A DNA stretch of 64,000 bases from Sulfitobacter alexandrii (GTDB lineage: Bacteria; Pseudomonadota; Alphaproteobacteria; Rhodobacterales; Rhodobacteraceae): the NCBI RefSeq assembly GCF_001886735.1, contig NZ_CP018076.1, forward strand, positions 62,001 to 126,000. The letters are read 5' to 3'. How positions within the stretch are numbered: the stretch's first letter is position 1; every line of letters starts with the position of its first letter. The position numbers were made by a program, and so were the translations under genes. Shown here piece after piece: positions 1 through 12,434 of the stretch. Below the pieces are notes generated by a model that had not been told where the DNA came from, searched no databases, and saw nothing but the letters and a program-made list of their open reading frames with translations.

Positions 1-453
1 GAGAGAGCTGAAGGCCGCAGTCACGGCAGCCCGAACGTCGCGATCGCTGATGCGGGCTTCGACGAAACGGGCGGCATAGCTGTTCGTGGTTTCGAGCGCC
101 TCTGACCGCTCGAACTTGCCGTTTGGAGCGGGCTTGTAGAAAACCAGCGCGACGTCGTCGGCGAAATCGAGGGTGCGTGCCCCGTCCGCGAAAGTCTGCG
201 TATCGGTGATCAGGCCGGCAGCCGCATCGGTCGCGCGGGCGATGGAATCCGACTTGCCGTCCAGTTCCGCCGCGGCGGCAAGGCTGACACTGTCGGCGTA
301 GGATTGCAGTTCCGACTGGGTGGCGGCCATGCGCCCAGTGTCGAAGATCAGGCCAAAGAAGCCCAGGATCATGACCACGCAGACAGCCCAGAGCAGCAGC
401 ACGCCGCCATGTTCGTCCCTGCGAAAATGATCGAGTGCCGCTATGGGGGTCAT
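1..453 (-). CDS. TadE/TadG-like pilus assembly protein, 3' part outside window
   Basis: The reading frame opens with ATG at 453 and is still open at base 1, giving the first 151 residues of a longer protein. An N-terminal transmembrane helix (about residues 16-38) follows the motif RRDEHGGV. It is followed by a segment with repeated alanines and the phrase SLAAAAELDG. This start (one helix, then FDTGRMAATQSELQSYAD) is typical of the TadG/TadE-like proteins of Flp pilus systems, in which the helix anchors a large periplasmic domain. It lies just downstream of the Flp pilin on the same strand, which supports a role in Tad pilus assembly. The exact subfamily cannot be settled without the missing C-terminus. 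Confidence 0.7.
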   Translation of the reverse strand, partial: MTPIAALDHFRRDEHGGVLLLWAVCVVMILGFFGLIFDTGRMAATQSELQSYADSVSLAAAAELDGKSDSIARATDAAAGLITDTQTFADGARTLDFADDVALVFYKPAPNGKFERSEALETTNSYAARFVEARISDRDVRAAVTAAFSSL

Positions 454-561
454 CTGGGTACCTGGACTAAATCGTTAAACATTCCTTGCGGAAGGGTGAG
501 CAGCGCCAACCGAAAAGGCGGTGGTTGGCGCGTCTCTTCTTTGGAAACATGGGAGGCCCGC

Positions 562-762
562 TTACGGGTTGGTCGGCGTCGCGGTCTGGTTCACGGCGGC
601 CTTGGCGTCGCTGAACTTGGTGTTCACGTCACCGCCCAGGGTCAGCAGGGCGCCTGCGCCGACGCTCACGGCAATGCCCAGGGCGATACCGTATTCCACG
701 AGGGTCGCCCCTTCGTCACAGCTTTGCAGGCGGGCAATCAGGTTCTTCAGGGTGTTCGTCAT
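562..762 (-). CDS. flp: Flp-family type IVb pilin
   Basis: A 66-residue prepilin. A short basic leader (MTNTLKNLIARLQSCDEG) is followed by ATLVEYGIALGIAV, the Flp signature. Cleavage by the prepilin peptidase is expected after the glycine, leaving a conserved Glu five residues into the mature protein and the following Tyr. One hydrophobic helix makes up most of the mature subunit, followed by a short polar tail. AAGGAACC upstream of the ATG is a plausible ribosome site. The gene sits between a TadG-like gene and a divergent regulator/prepilin peptidase pair, so this is part of a Tad locus. The protein would be the major fibre subunit used in surface attachment. Confidence 0.88.
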   Translation of the reverse strand: MTNTLKNLIARLQSCDEGATLVEYGIALGIAVSVGAGALLTLGGDVNTKFSDAKAAVNQTATPTNP

Positions 763-916
763 CAGTTTGGTTCCTTTTACGATGGTCTCTCGAGACCGAA
801 ATCATTATGACCCTCTGTCCGATTGGGCCGCTGATGGAAAAAGAAATAGCCAATCCAATTTGTTAACACATCGTTCAGCACGATGAACGTTCGGGGCCAT
901 TTCAGGGCTGTTTTGC

Positions 917-1038
917 CCGGAATGTGGCATTCAGCGGTTCGCTTTGAGGCCGGGGTCGCAGGCGGGACACATCTTGTATGCAACGTCCGGCCTCGCGGCG
1001 ATGACGGCCGACACTTCCAAACTTTCGCCACATTCCGG
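917..1038. promoter_or_regulatory. Perfect 12-bp inverted repeat between divergent flp and luxR-type genes
   Basis: CCGGAATGTGGC at 917-928 is matched exactly in reverse complement by GCCACATTCCGG at 1027-1038. The gene-free interval 763-1099 separates the pilin gene (minus) from the LuxR-type regulator (plus) and holds no other convincing coding sequence. The arms are 98 bp apart, too far for a simple terminator, and they flank where the divergent promoters should be. A pair of regulator sites is the natural reading, but no binding protein can be assigned from sequence alone. Confidence 0.5.
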
Positions 1039-1099
1039 TGGTCCATGGGGTGGAGCGGACCGGCACAGCCGGACCGACCCCGTTGTTGGAGAGTAAACA

Positions 1100-1951
1100 G
1101 TGCAAAGACATGTCGTCAGGGATCGAACGGATATCGTGCCGTTTCCGAACGCAACCGATACGCACAGCCGCATCGCCCGGTGCTTTGCCCTGCTCAATGA
1201 CTGGCACGCGGCCATCGCCGGTCACGCCCCCCTGACGGATGTGATCGCTGTTCTCACGCGCCAGACCTCGGCCCGCAACATTTCATTCTACCGCTTCAGG
1301 GAAGACCGGTCTGTTCCCATCGCCGCAGCCCGCCGGCAGGACGACACCGCCGCTGCGGAAAACAGCAAGGGCACGCTGGCCAGATATCTTCGTGCCACAC
1401 GAGATGCGGAGATCCCGCCCGGCACGATGCTCAGCCTCAGCGATCTGCGCGCCGAAGCCGAATTTCCCGGCAGTGCCGCGGCCGCCGAATGGGATCCGCG
1501 GGAGGATATCATCAACGTCGTGCTAATCGTTCTGGCGGACCGGCCGGGTCAGCTTGACGTGATCGAGATGATCTTCGATTCGATCCCCAGCCTGAACCCC
1601 GACATCCCGCCGGTTCTGGTCAGTGCCGCCCTGGCGGAAGCCTGGAAGATGCGCGCGCCGGGCCTGATCACGAGGATCACGCTGTCGAACATCAGAAGCC
1701 GGTCGCAAAGCGTGCAGGTGCCGTCTTCGGGGATCCTCAGTGGCAACAATCCCTGCGGGCTCAGTCGTGCAGAGCAGCGGGTCTGTCACATGCTGGTTGC
1801 CGGCCAGAAAGCCAAGACCATCGCCGAGGAGCTCGACCTGTCGGTCGCCACGGTGCGCACGCATTTGCGGAACATCTATTCCAAGACGCAGACGGCGGGG
1901 CAGGTGGAACTCATCGCACTGGTCAACGATCCTGACGGGGTGGTCTCGTGA
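1100..1951 (+). CDS. LuxR-family (GerE-type HTH) transcriptional regulator next to Tad genes
   Basis: This 283-residue protein has a C-terminal GerE/LuxR helix-turn-helix at about residues 215-278, with the family pattern LSRAEQRVCHMLVAGQ, then AEELDLSVATVRTHLRNIYSK. The first 200 residues match no sensory domain that I recognise and show no receiver-domain aspartate pattern. The chosen start is GTG at 1100, preceded by GGAGAG at a normal distance. The stop overlaps the GTG start of the prepilin peptidase gene, so the two are translationally coupled. Its position, divergent from flp and coupled to the pilin-processing enzyme, suggests that it controls the Tad pilus genes; that role is inferred. 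Confidence 0.8.
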   Translation: MQRHVVRDRTDIVPFPNATDTHSRIARCFALLNDWHAAIAGHAPLTDVIAVLTRQTSARNISFYRFREDRSVPIAAARRQDDTAAAENSKGTLARYLRATRDAEIPPGTMLSLSDLRAEAEFPGSAAAAEWDPREDIINVVLIVLADRPGQLDVIEMIFDSIPSLNPDIPPVLVSAALAEAWKMRAPGLITRITLSNIRSRSQSVQVPSSGILSGNNPCGLSRAEQRVCHMLVAGQKAKTIAEELDLSVATVRTHLRNIYSKTQTAGQVELIALVNDPDGVVS

Positions 1952-2451
1952 CGGCTTTCGCAGATATAGCGGTGCCGGTCGGCTGGCTGGTGGCCCCGCT
2001 GATGCTGGCGGTGATCCTGTGCGATCTGCGGTTGATGCGGATTCCTAACGGACTGGTCGGTCTCGTTCTCGTCGTGGCCATTGTCAGCCTCGCCATGACC
2101 GAGCCGCTGACCGAAATCCTCTGGCGATTCTGCGCGGCTCTCGTCGTTTTCGCCGCAGGGCTGGCACTGTTCGCCGCGCGCCTCATGGGGGGCGGAGACG
2201 TCAAGTTGATGGCGGCGCTTACCCTGCTGATCCCGACGGCGGCGCTGCCGGTTTTCGGCCTGCTCTTCTCGGCATGTATCGTGCTGGGCGTCATCCTCCT
2301 GGTCGCCCTGCGTGCCATGTCGGATGCCCAGAGCACCCGCTGGCTCAGCCTGCGCGACCGGCGGCGGTTTCCGCTGGGTCTGAGTATCGGCATGGCGGGA
2401 TTGACCTTTGTCGCCCTTGGGGAACGGCTCACATCGACACTCGTCGCCTGA
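1948..2451 (+). CDS. cpaA: A24-family prepilin peptidase (TadV/CpaA type)
   Basis: A 167-residue membrane protein with several hydrophobic segments. Both aspartates expected of a type IV prepilin peptidase are visible: the first in CDLRLMRIPN near residue 25 and the second in the GGGDVKLMAA motif near residue 84. It lacks the N-terminal methylase domain of large PilD enzymes, which is usual for the TadV/CpaA group that processes Flp pilins in the inner membrane. Translation starts at GTG 1948, overlapping the stop of the LuxR-type gene by four bases. The substrate is presumably the Flp pilin encoded 1.2 kb away on the opposite strand. Confidence 0.88.
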   Translation: MTAFADIAVPVGWLVAPLMLAVILCDLRLMRIPNGLVGLVLVVAIVSLAMTEPLTEILWRFCAALVVFAAGLALFAARLMGGGDVKLMAALTLLIPTAALPVFGLLFSACIVLGVILLVALRAMSDAQSTRWLSLRDRRRFPLGLSIGMAGLTFVALGERLTSTLVA

Positions 2452-2484
2452 TCCGGGTCTGGTGCTGAAGCAAGAGAAACCCTG

Positions 2485-2512
2485 CGTCCGCCAAGGCGGC
2501 GTTTTTGGTTTT
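2485..2512 (+). terminator. Intrinsic terminator after the prepilin peptidase gene
   Basis: A GC-rich stem (CG, one bulged T, CCGCC pairing with GGCGG, CG) around a two-base AA loop is followed by TTTTTGGTTTT. It lies 34 bases after the peptidase stop codon and ahead of the opposite-strand tRNA. Confidence 0.75.
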
Positions 2513-2528
2513 CGCCATGTCGGGGAAT

Positions 2529-2614
2529 TGGTGCCCAGGAGAGGACTCGAACCTCCACACCGTTGCCAGTACTAGCACCTGAAGCTAGCGCGTCTACCAT
2601 TCCGCCACCTGGGC
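2529..2614 (-). tRNA. tRNA-Leu (anticodon CAG)
   Basis: On the minus strand a full cloverleaf can be drawn. The acceptor stem GCCCAGG pairs with CCTGGGC. The anticodon stem CTAGC/GCTAG closes the loop TTCAGGT, giving anticodon CAG. A long variable arm of the class II type follows, then the T arm with GTTCGAGTC. The 3' CCA is encoded (2529-2531). The length of 86 with CCA is normal for leucine tRNAs. Confidence 0.95.
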
Positions 2615-2785
2615 AGGTCACGTGAGGGCTGCATTTAGAGGGGGAGCGTAGCAGTGTCAATTGCATTCTGGCGCAATTTTCAACTTTGGCCGGTTCCGTA
2701 ATGGACAACGGGCGATTGGCCTTGTTTGACTGGGGGGGTGTCGTTAAACCGGCACCGTGAATTCGATCGCGCGAGGAGCTTCATC

Positions 2786-3772
2786 ATGTCCAAGCTGGTA
2801 ACGATCTACGGCGGTTCCGGCTTTGTCGGGCGGTATATCGCCCGCCGCATGGCCAAGGCCGGCTGGCGGGTGCGGGTCGCGGTGCGTAACCCGAACGAAG
2901 CCATCTTCGTGCGGCCCTACGGTGTCGTCGGGCAGGTGGAGCCGATCCTGTGCAACATCCGGCATGACGACTCGGTAAGGACCGCGATGCAGGGGGCCGA
3001 TGCCGTCGTCAACTGCGTGGGCATCCTAGTCGAGCAGGGCCGCAACCGTTTCGACGCCGTGCAGGCGGAGGGTGCTGCCCGCGTCGCGCGGCTGGCCGCC
3101 GAAGAGGGCATCGAAAGGATGGTCCAGATCTCTGCCATCGGGGCGGATGCCGAGTCCGACAGCGCGTACGCCGCCAGCAAGGGCGAGGGCGAGAAGGCTG
3201 TGCGGAAGTACATGCCGAATGCAGTGATCTTGCGGCCCTCCATCGTCTTTGGTCCCGAAGACGATTTCTTCAACCGTTTCGCGGGCATGGCGCGCAACAG
3301 CCCGATCCTCCCGGTGGTGGGGCAGCACACCCGCTTCCAGCCGGTCTATGTCGACGATGTCGCGCAGGCCGCAGTTCTCGCCGTGACCGGCAAGGCCGAA
3401 GGTGGAATCTATGAACTGGGTGGTCCCGAAGTCGATACCTTCCGGGGGTTGATGGAGCGGATGTTCGGGGTCATCCATCGCCGTCGCCTGATCTTTAACA
3501 TGCCGACGTTCATCGCGCGGATCATGGCATGGGGTTTCGACACGCTGCAATCTCTCAGCTTCGGCCTGTTCGTGAACCGCATGCTGACCCGCGATCAGGT
3601 CAGAAACCTCTCCAAGGACAATATCGTGTCGGAAGGGGCAAAAACCCTTGCCGATCTGGGCATCAAGCCGGTGTCGATGGCATCGGTTCTGCCGGACTAC
3701 CTGTGGCGTTTCCGACCTTCGGGCCAGTACGACGCGATCAAGGAATCCGCACGCAACCTGCGTAACGGCTGA
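2786..3772 (+). CDS. Complex I NDUFA9-family NAD(P)-binding protein
   Basis: A 328-residue Rossmann-fold protein of the atypical short-chain dehydrogenase type. The N-terminus carries the nucleotide-binding motif [12 protein letters not shown], and [17 protein letters not shown] and [17 protein letters not shown] follow in the order seen in NDUFA9-like proteins (complex I accessory subunit homologues). It has no clear membrane segment. The start at 2786 is preferred over an upstream alternative because GAGGAG lies eight bases before it and the homologous region begins there. Its stop overlaps the ATG of uppP by one base, so the two are likely co-transcribed. Its enzymatic activity, if any, is not evident. 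Confidence 0.85.
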   Translation: MSKLVTIYGGSGFVGRYIARRMAKAGWRVRVAVRNPNEAIFVRPYGVVGQVEPILCNIRHDDSVRTAMQGADAVVNCVGILVEQGRNRFDAVQAEGAARVARLAAEEGIERMVQISAIGADAESDSAYAASKGEGEKAVRKYMPNAVILRPSIVFGPEDDFFNRFAGMARNSPILPVVGQHTRFQPVYVDDVAQAAVLAVTGKAEGGIYELGGPEVDTFRGLMERMFGVIHRRRLIFNMPTFIARIMAWGFDTLQSLSFGLFVNRMLTRDQVRNLSKDNIVSEGAKTLADLGIKPVSMASVLPDYLWRFRPSGQYDAIKESARNLRNG

Positions 3773-4572
3773 TGGATACGACACTTGTCGCGGCCGTTCT
3801 CGGTCTGCTCGAAGGGCTTACGGAGTTCATTCCCGTATCCTCGACGGGTCACCTGCTGCTGGCCGGTCATTTCCTGGGGTTCCAGAGCGCGGGGCGCACA
3901 TTCGAAGTCGTGATCCAGCTCGGTGCGGTGCTTGCGATCCTGTCTCTCTATGCCGCGCGACTTTGGGCCGTGTTTTCCGCGGCCCCGCATGATCCTGCGG
4001 CGCGGCGCTTCATCCTGTCGGTTCTGGTTGCGTTCCTGCCTGCGGTCGTGATCGGTGTCATCGCCCACGATTTCATCAAGACGGTCCTTTTCGAGACGCC
4101 GATGCTGATCGCCGTCATGCTTGTGGTCGGAGGTGTCATCCTCCTGTTCGTGGACCGTATCGCACCCGAACCGCGGCACGAGGACGCAATGGAGTTTCCG
4201 TTGCCCATGGCGCTGAAGATCGGGTTCATACAGTGCCTTGCCATGATCCCGGGCACGTCACGTTCCGGTGCGACCATCGTGGGGGCATTGCTGCTGGGCG
4301 CGAGCAAGAGAGCCGCGGCGGAATTCTCGTTCTTCCTGTCCATGCCGACCATGGCAGGGGCCTTTGCCTACGATCTCTACAAGAACCGCGATGTGCTCGA
4401 CGCATCGGCACTCGGCGAAATCGCGGTCGGGTTCGTGATGGCTTTCATCTCTGCGGTGTTGGTTGTCCGCTGGTTGCTCGATTACGTCAGCAGGCATGGT
4501 TATGCGCTGTTCGGATGGTGGCGAATCATCGTGGGCACGGTTGCGATCGCGGCCCTTTACGCAGGTTTTTGA
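3772..4572 (+). CDS. uppP: Undecaprenyl-diphosphatase
   Basis: A 266-residue polytopic membrane protein of the BacA/UppP family. The two family signatures are intact: [17 protein letters not shown] near residues 13-29 and [11 protein letters not shown] near residues 155-165, which together build the phosphatase site. It removes the distal phosphate of undecaprenyl pyrophosphate, recycling the lipid carrier for peptidoglycan and other surface polymers, and confers bacitracin tolerance in other bacteria. The length is normal. The gene is directly coupled to the preceding NDUFA9-family gene (ATG shares a base with its TGA). Confidence 0.95.
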   Translation: MDTTLVAAVLGLLEGLTEFIPVSSTGHLLLAGHFLGFQSAGRTFEVVIQLGAVLAILSLYAARLWAVFSAAPHDPAARRFILSVLVAFLPAVVIGVIAHDFIKTVLFETPMLIAVMLVVGGVILLFVDRIAPEPRHEDAMEFPLPMALKIGFIQCLAMIPGTSRSGATIVGALLLGASKRAAAEFSFFLSMPTMAGAFAYDLYKNRDVLDASALGEIAVGFVMAFISAVLVVRWLLDYVSRHGYALFGWWRIIVGTVAIAALYAGF

Positions 4573-4575
4573 TTA

Positions 4576-4639
4576 TTGGGTCCGGTTCGGACCCAAATAA
4601 AGTCGCCATCTTGAGATATTTCGCGCCTTCGGCGAAATA
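4576..4639. repeat. Two intergenic hairpins downstream of uppP
   Basis: TTGGGTCCG at 4576-4584 pairs perfectly with CGGACCCAA at 4588-4596 around a three-base loop. A second hairpin follows, TATTTCGC at 4617-4624 with GCGAAATA at 4632-4639, enclosing CCTTCGG. Neither has a T tract, so they may act as mRNA 3'-end structures for uppP rather than classic terminators. Hairpins built on CGCCTTCGGCG are, from memory, common between genes in this bacterial family. Confidence 0.5.
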
Positions 4640-4649
4640 ATGGATCATA

Positions 4650-4676
4650 TACGTCAGCCTTGCTGACTTTATTTTT
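4650..4676 (+). promoter_or_regulatory. Palindrome GTCAGC-CTT-GCTGAC upstream of gltD
   Basis: GTCAGC at 4653-4658 and GCTGAC at 4662-4667 form a perfect dyad, followed by TTTATTTTT. The structure could be an intrinsic terminator closing the uppP transcript. However, the 18 bases from 4650 to 4667 recur with a single change at 44056-44073 in the petP/ilvE intergenic region, without the T tract. That favours a protein-binding site, about 65 bases ahead of the gltD start. Confidence 0.45.
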
Positions 4677-4730
4677 GATTCGACCTGAGATAGATGGATG
4701 CTCTGGCCGTAAATCTGGAAGGGCACCACC

Positions 4731-6167
4731 ATGGCAGAGCAGCCGATGCTGAAATTCGTCAATATCGAACGGGACATGCCCGAGAAGCGTCCCCCTGACC
4801 TGCGTCGCGCCGACTTTCAGGAAATCTATGCGGAATACGCCGACGCCAAGGCGAAGGAGCAGTCGAGCCGGTGCAGCCAGTGCGGGGTTCCCTACTGCCA
4901 GTCTCACTGTCCGCTGCACAACAACATCCCGGACTGGCTGCGCCTGACCGCCGAAGGCCGCCTGCAGGAAGCCTACGAAGTCAGCCAGGCGACCAATACG
5001 TTTCCCGAGATCTGCGGCCGTATCTGCCCCCAGGACCGTCTGTGCGAGGGCAACTGCGTGATCGAACAATCGGGTCATGGCACGGTGACGATCGGGGCGG
5101 TGGAAAAGTACATCACCGATACCGCTTGGGAAGAAGGCTGGGTGCAACCGATCAAGCCGGCGGCGGAACGCGAGGAAAGCGTCGGCATCATCGGTGCGGG
5201 TCCGGGCGGCCTCGCGGCGGCGGACGTCCTGCGGCGCGCCGGGGTGCAGGTCACGATATACGATCGGTACGACCGCGCCGGCGGGTTGCTGACCTACGGG
5301 ATTCCGGGCTTCAAGCTGGAAAAGGACGTGGTGATGCGGCGCAATGACCAGTTGGCCGAGGGCGGCGTAACCTTCGAGCTGAATTGCGACGTTGGCATCG
5401 ATATCTCTTTCGCCGAAATACGCGCGAAGCACGATGCGGTCATCATCGCCACCGGTGTCTACAAGACGCGCGAGATACAGGCGCCCGGTGTCGGCGTGCC
5501 GGGGCTGGAGCGTGCCATCGACTTCCTCACCGCCAGCAACCGTAAGAGCTTCGGCGACAAGGTCGAGGAATTCGAAAGCGGTCGGCTGAATGCAAAGGGC
5601 AAGCGGGTCGTCGTCATCGGCGGCGGCGACACCGCGATGGACTGCGTGCGCACCTCGATCCGTCAGGGGGCGACCTCGGTAAAGTGTCTCTATCGCCGGG
5701 ATCGCGCCAACATGCCGGGCAGCCAGCGGGAAGTGGCCAATGCCGAGGAAGAAGGCGTGGTCTTTGAATGGCTTTCTGCGCCCAAGGGCTTTGTCGGCGA
5801 TCCCGTTACCGGCGTCATGGTGCAGAAGATGCGCCTCGGACAGCCGGACGCCACCGGCCGGCAGGCGCCTGAACTGATCGAGGGATCGGATTACGTCGAG
5901 GACGCGGATCTGGTGATCATGGCTCTGGGCTTCGAACCCGAGGATCTGCCGACGCTTTGGGGGGAAACGGAACTGCCCGTGAACCGATGGGGCACGATCA
6001 AGGCCGACTATGTGTCCGGCCAGACCGCGCTGGACGGGGTCTATGCCGTGGGTGACATCGTTCGCGGCGCAAGCCTTGTCGTCTGGGCGATCAAGGACGG
6101 GCGCGACTGCGCCCAGGCGATCCTCAAGCGGTTGGACGCCGGGGAAACCGCAATCGCGGCGGAATAA
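4731..6167 (+). CDS. gltD: Glutamate synthase (NADPH) small subunit
   Basis: This 478-residue protein is the full length of GltD. The N-terminal region has the cysteine cluster CSQCGVPYCQSHCP plus CGRICPQDRLCEGNC, which holds [4Fe-4S] centres. FAD binding is shown by GAGPGGLAAADVL near residue 155 and NADPH binding by GGGDTAMDCVRTS near residue 300. It passes electrons from NADPH to the large subunit, which makes two glutamates from glutamine and 2-oxoglutarate in the cytoplasm. The large subunit is not adjacent: two GFA genes and a secreted-protein gene intervene, all on the same strand. Confidence 0.95.
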   Translation: MAEQPMLKFVNIERDMPEKRPPDLRRADFQEIYAEYADAKAKEQSSRCSQCGVPYCQSHCPLHNNIPDWLRLTAEGRLQEAYEVSQATNTFPEICGRICPQDRLCEGNCVIEQSGHGTVTIGAVEKYITDTAWEEGWVQPIKPAAEREESVGIIGAGPGGLAAADVLRRAGVQVTIYDRYDRAGGLLTYGIPGFKLEKDVVMRRNDQLAEGGVTFELNCDVGIDISFAEIRAKHDAVIIATGVYKTREIQAPGVGVPGLERAIDFLTASNRKSFGDKVEEFESGRLNAKGKRVVVIGGGDTAMDCVRTSIRQGATSVKCLYRRDRANMPGSQREVANAEEEGVVFEWLSAPKGFVGDPVTGVMVQKMRLGQPDATGRQAPELIEGSDYVEDADLVIMALGFEPEDLPTLWGETELPVNRWGTIKADYVSGQTALDGVYAVGDIVRGASLVVWAIKDGRDCAQAILKRLDAGETAIAAE

Positions 6168-6255
6168 AACGGGGGAAGGGCGCGGTCCAGGCGCCCGTCG
6201 CGGAACGCCGCGGTGGCAGGACGGAATGTCCTGACGCGGGAAAGGGAGACGGAGA

Positions 6256-6696
6256 ATGCCGAACGATGTGATCGAAGGGCGGTGCCTGTGCGGCGCGGTG
6301 CACATCACCGTCACCGACCCGGCAGGATGGATCGGGGTTTGCCACTGTGGCATGTGCCGTCGGTGGAGCGGATCGGTCTTTGCCTGCTTTGGTGCCGCAC
6401 CCGCCACGGTCGACATTACCGGCCCGGTCGCCGTGCACCAGTCTTCGAACCTGTCGGAGCGTGCGTTCTGCGCGACCTGCGGTTCGCACCTGTGGATGCG
6501 CGACCTCCAGGACGGGGCCGACTACGACCTGATGCCGGGGCTGTTCGAAGCCACGAAAGACTGGCCCCTGCGAAGCGAGATCTACTGCGACGAGGCACCG
6601 GCCGCCTTCAGCCTTGCAGGCGATCACCCCAAGGCGACGGCGGAACAGTACCGCCGCAAACATCCCCAAGCAGCAAGGGTGGCCGGAGATGCCTGA
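6256..6696 (+). CDS. GFA-family (Mss4-like fold) zinc-binding protein, first copy
   Basis: A 146-residue member of the glutathione-dependent formaldehyde-activating (GFA/CENP-V) family. The zinc-ligand pattern is visible: CLCGAV near residue 11, CHCGMCRRWSG near residue 32 and CATCGSHLW near residue 74. Members bind structural zinc through these cysteines, and most have no proven enzymatic role despite the family name. AAAGGGAGA precedes the ATG. It overlaps the second GFA gene by eight bases and stands between gltD and gltB, so it is probably carried on the glutamate synthase transcript. The two copies look like tandem paralogues. Confidence 0.88.
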   Translation: MPNDVIEGRCLCGAVHITVTDPAGWIGVCHCGMCRRWSGSVFACFGAAPATVDITGPVAVHQSSNLSERAFCATCGSHLWMRDLQDGADYDLMPGLFEATKDWPLRSEIYCDEAPAAFSLAGDHPKATAEQYRRKHPQAARVAGDA

Positions 6697-7105
6697 GATC
6701 AGCGGTCAATGCCTTTGCGGTGCCGTCCAGGTGACGGCGCAGACGGAAAACCCGATCCTGCGGGCGTGCCATTGCGACATGTGCCGCCGGCATACGTCCG
6801 GTGCGTTCTTCTCGATCGAAACCGTGCCGGGCAGCATTGTCGTTTCCGGCGACGCGACCACCTACCGATCGTCGGAATGGGCACAACGCGGCTTCTGCGG
6901 AATCTGCGGGTCGACCCTGTGGTACGAAACGCTGGAAGACGGCCGTCGCAACCTCGCGGCGGGTCTTTTCCCCGATGGTGGCGGAGCGCCTTTGCAGATG
7001 GAATTCTTCGCCGACATGTGCCCGCAGGGCTATCGGCTGGCGGGTGACCATACCCGGCTAGGAACGCGGGAAACCATTGCCATGTTCACCGGAGGTGATG
7101 ACTGA
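6689..7105 (+). CDS. GFA-family (Mss4-like fold) zinc-binding protein, second copy
   Basis: This 138-residue paralogue of the preceding gene has the same cysteine layout: CLCGAV, CHCDMCRRHTSG and CGICGSTLW. The start at 6689 lies inside the end of the first copy, and the homologous region begins right there (PEISGQCLCG). The ATG of the next gene shares a base with its TGA, so three genes in a row are translationally coupled. The substrate is unknown. A role in sulfur, aldehyde or metal chemistry related to glutamate metabolism would be guesswork. Confidence 0.87.
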   Translation: MPEISGQCLCGAVQVTAQTENPILRACHCDMCRRHTSGAFFSIETVPGSIVVSGDATTYRSSEWAQRGFCGICGSTLWYETLEDGRRNLAAGLFPDGGGAPLQMEFFADMCPQGYRLAGDHTRLGTRETIAMFTGGDD

Positions 7106-7773
7106 TGCGCGCGGCTATCCTGGCTTTGCTGGCAGGTCCGGTCGCGGCGGGCACGTTCACCCCGCCCCAGGGCTGCACGGCGTTCCTGACAGTTCAGAAC
7201 CGAGGCTGCATCGTGGAACACCTTTGGACCTGCACCGCCGATGGGCCCGGTCTTCAGTGGCGCGGCGAGATCGATCAGCGGGGTCTGGTCTACGTCGGTC
7301 AGATCGATGTTGAAGCGCAGTGGGTTCAGTCTTTCTTCCTGACCAGCGGCGACCGAGAGGCGCTGATCAGCCCGGCGCCGGATCCGGCAAGCTTCAGCAC
7401 CCTGCTGCAATCCGGTCTCGATACCTATGACTTCAGCCTCGATACGGGCGAAGGTCCGCACCGTGTCGTCGGTTTCGACCGGATCGCGGAGCGTGACGTC
7501 GTGATCGACGGCGAGCGGTTGCATCGCACCGAGTATTCCATCCGCAAGACCGATGCCGACGGCGAACTCATCTACGAGGCAGAAGGCTCCGAATACGTGT
7601 CCGAAACGCACGGGCGCTTCTTCTCGGGGACGGGCGACGTCACCCGGCCCGACACGACCTTTTCCTACGACAGCCGGCCTGTCGATTTCATCTATCCCGG
7701 GCAGGGCGGTTTCCTGTCCGACACTCCCCTTTACGGCTGTGACGCCCTGGCGGCCGGCTACGTGACCGAATGA
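7105..7773 (+). CDS. Secreted hypothetical protein between gltD and gltB
   Basis: A 222-residue protein that I do not recognise. The first 16 residues (RAAILALLAGPVAAG) form a signal peptide with an AxA-like cleavage site. The predicted mature protein is acidic and has four cysteines (QGC, RGC, WTC near the start and YGC near the end), which would suit two disulfide bonds in the periplasm. It has no transmembrane segment after the signal. The ATG overlaps the stop of the second GFA gene, and gltB begins 15 bases after its stop. It is therefore embedded in the presumed gltD-gltB operon, although its own location is outside the cytoplasm. Confidence 0.75.
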   Translation: MRAAILALLAGPVAAGTFTPPQGCTAFLTVQNRGCIVEHLWTCTADGPGLQWRGEIDQRGLVYVGQIDVEAQWVQSFFLTSGDREALISPAPDPASFSTLLQSGLDTYDFSLDTGEGPHRVVGFDRIAERDVVIDGERLHRTEYSIRKTDADGELIYEAEGSEYVSETHGRFFSGTGDVTRPDTTFSYDSRPVDFIYPGQGGFLSDTPLYGCDALAAGYVTE

Positions 7774-7787
7774 AAGGATCCGATACA

Positions 7788-12317
<4,530 letters not shown>

Positions 12318-12327
12318 TCTTGAAAGC

Positions 12328-12361
12328 CGGCGTGCGCCCTGCCTAAAGGGGGCGCACGCCG
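12328..12361 (+). terminator. Strong hairpin after gltB
   Basis: CGGCGTGCGCCC at 12328-12339 pairs perfectly with GGGCGCACGCCG at 12350-12361 (12 bp, 10-base loop), ten bases after the gltB stop. There is no T tract, so it may stabilise the transcript end instead of terminating on its own. Confidence 0.65.
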
Positions 12362-12434
12362 ATGCGCGCCACGTCCGGCCGCAATTCGGTCGGCGGCAGC
12401 TTTCCTTTTGCGGCCGACCGCCTACTTCCGCGTC

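Noticed and set aside
2529..2614. tRNA-Leu as an attachment site of a genomic island
   Set aside because: The flanking genes are core functions, no integrase is near and no repeat of the tRNA 3' end was noticed.
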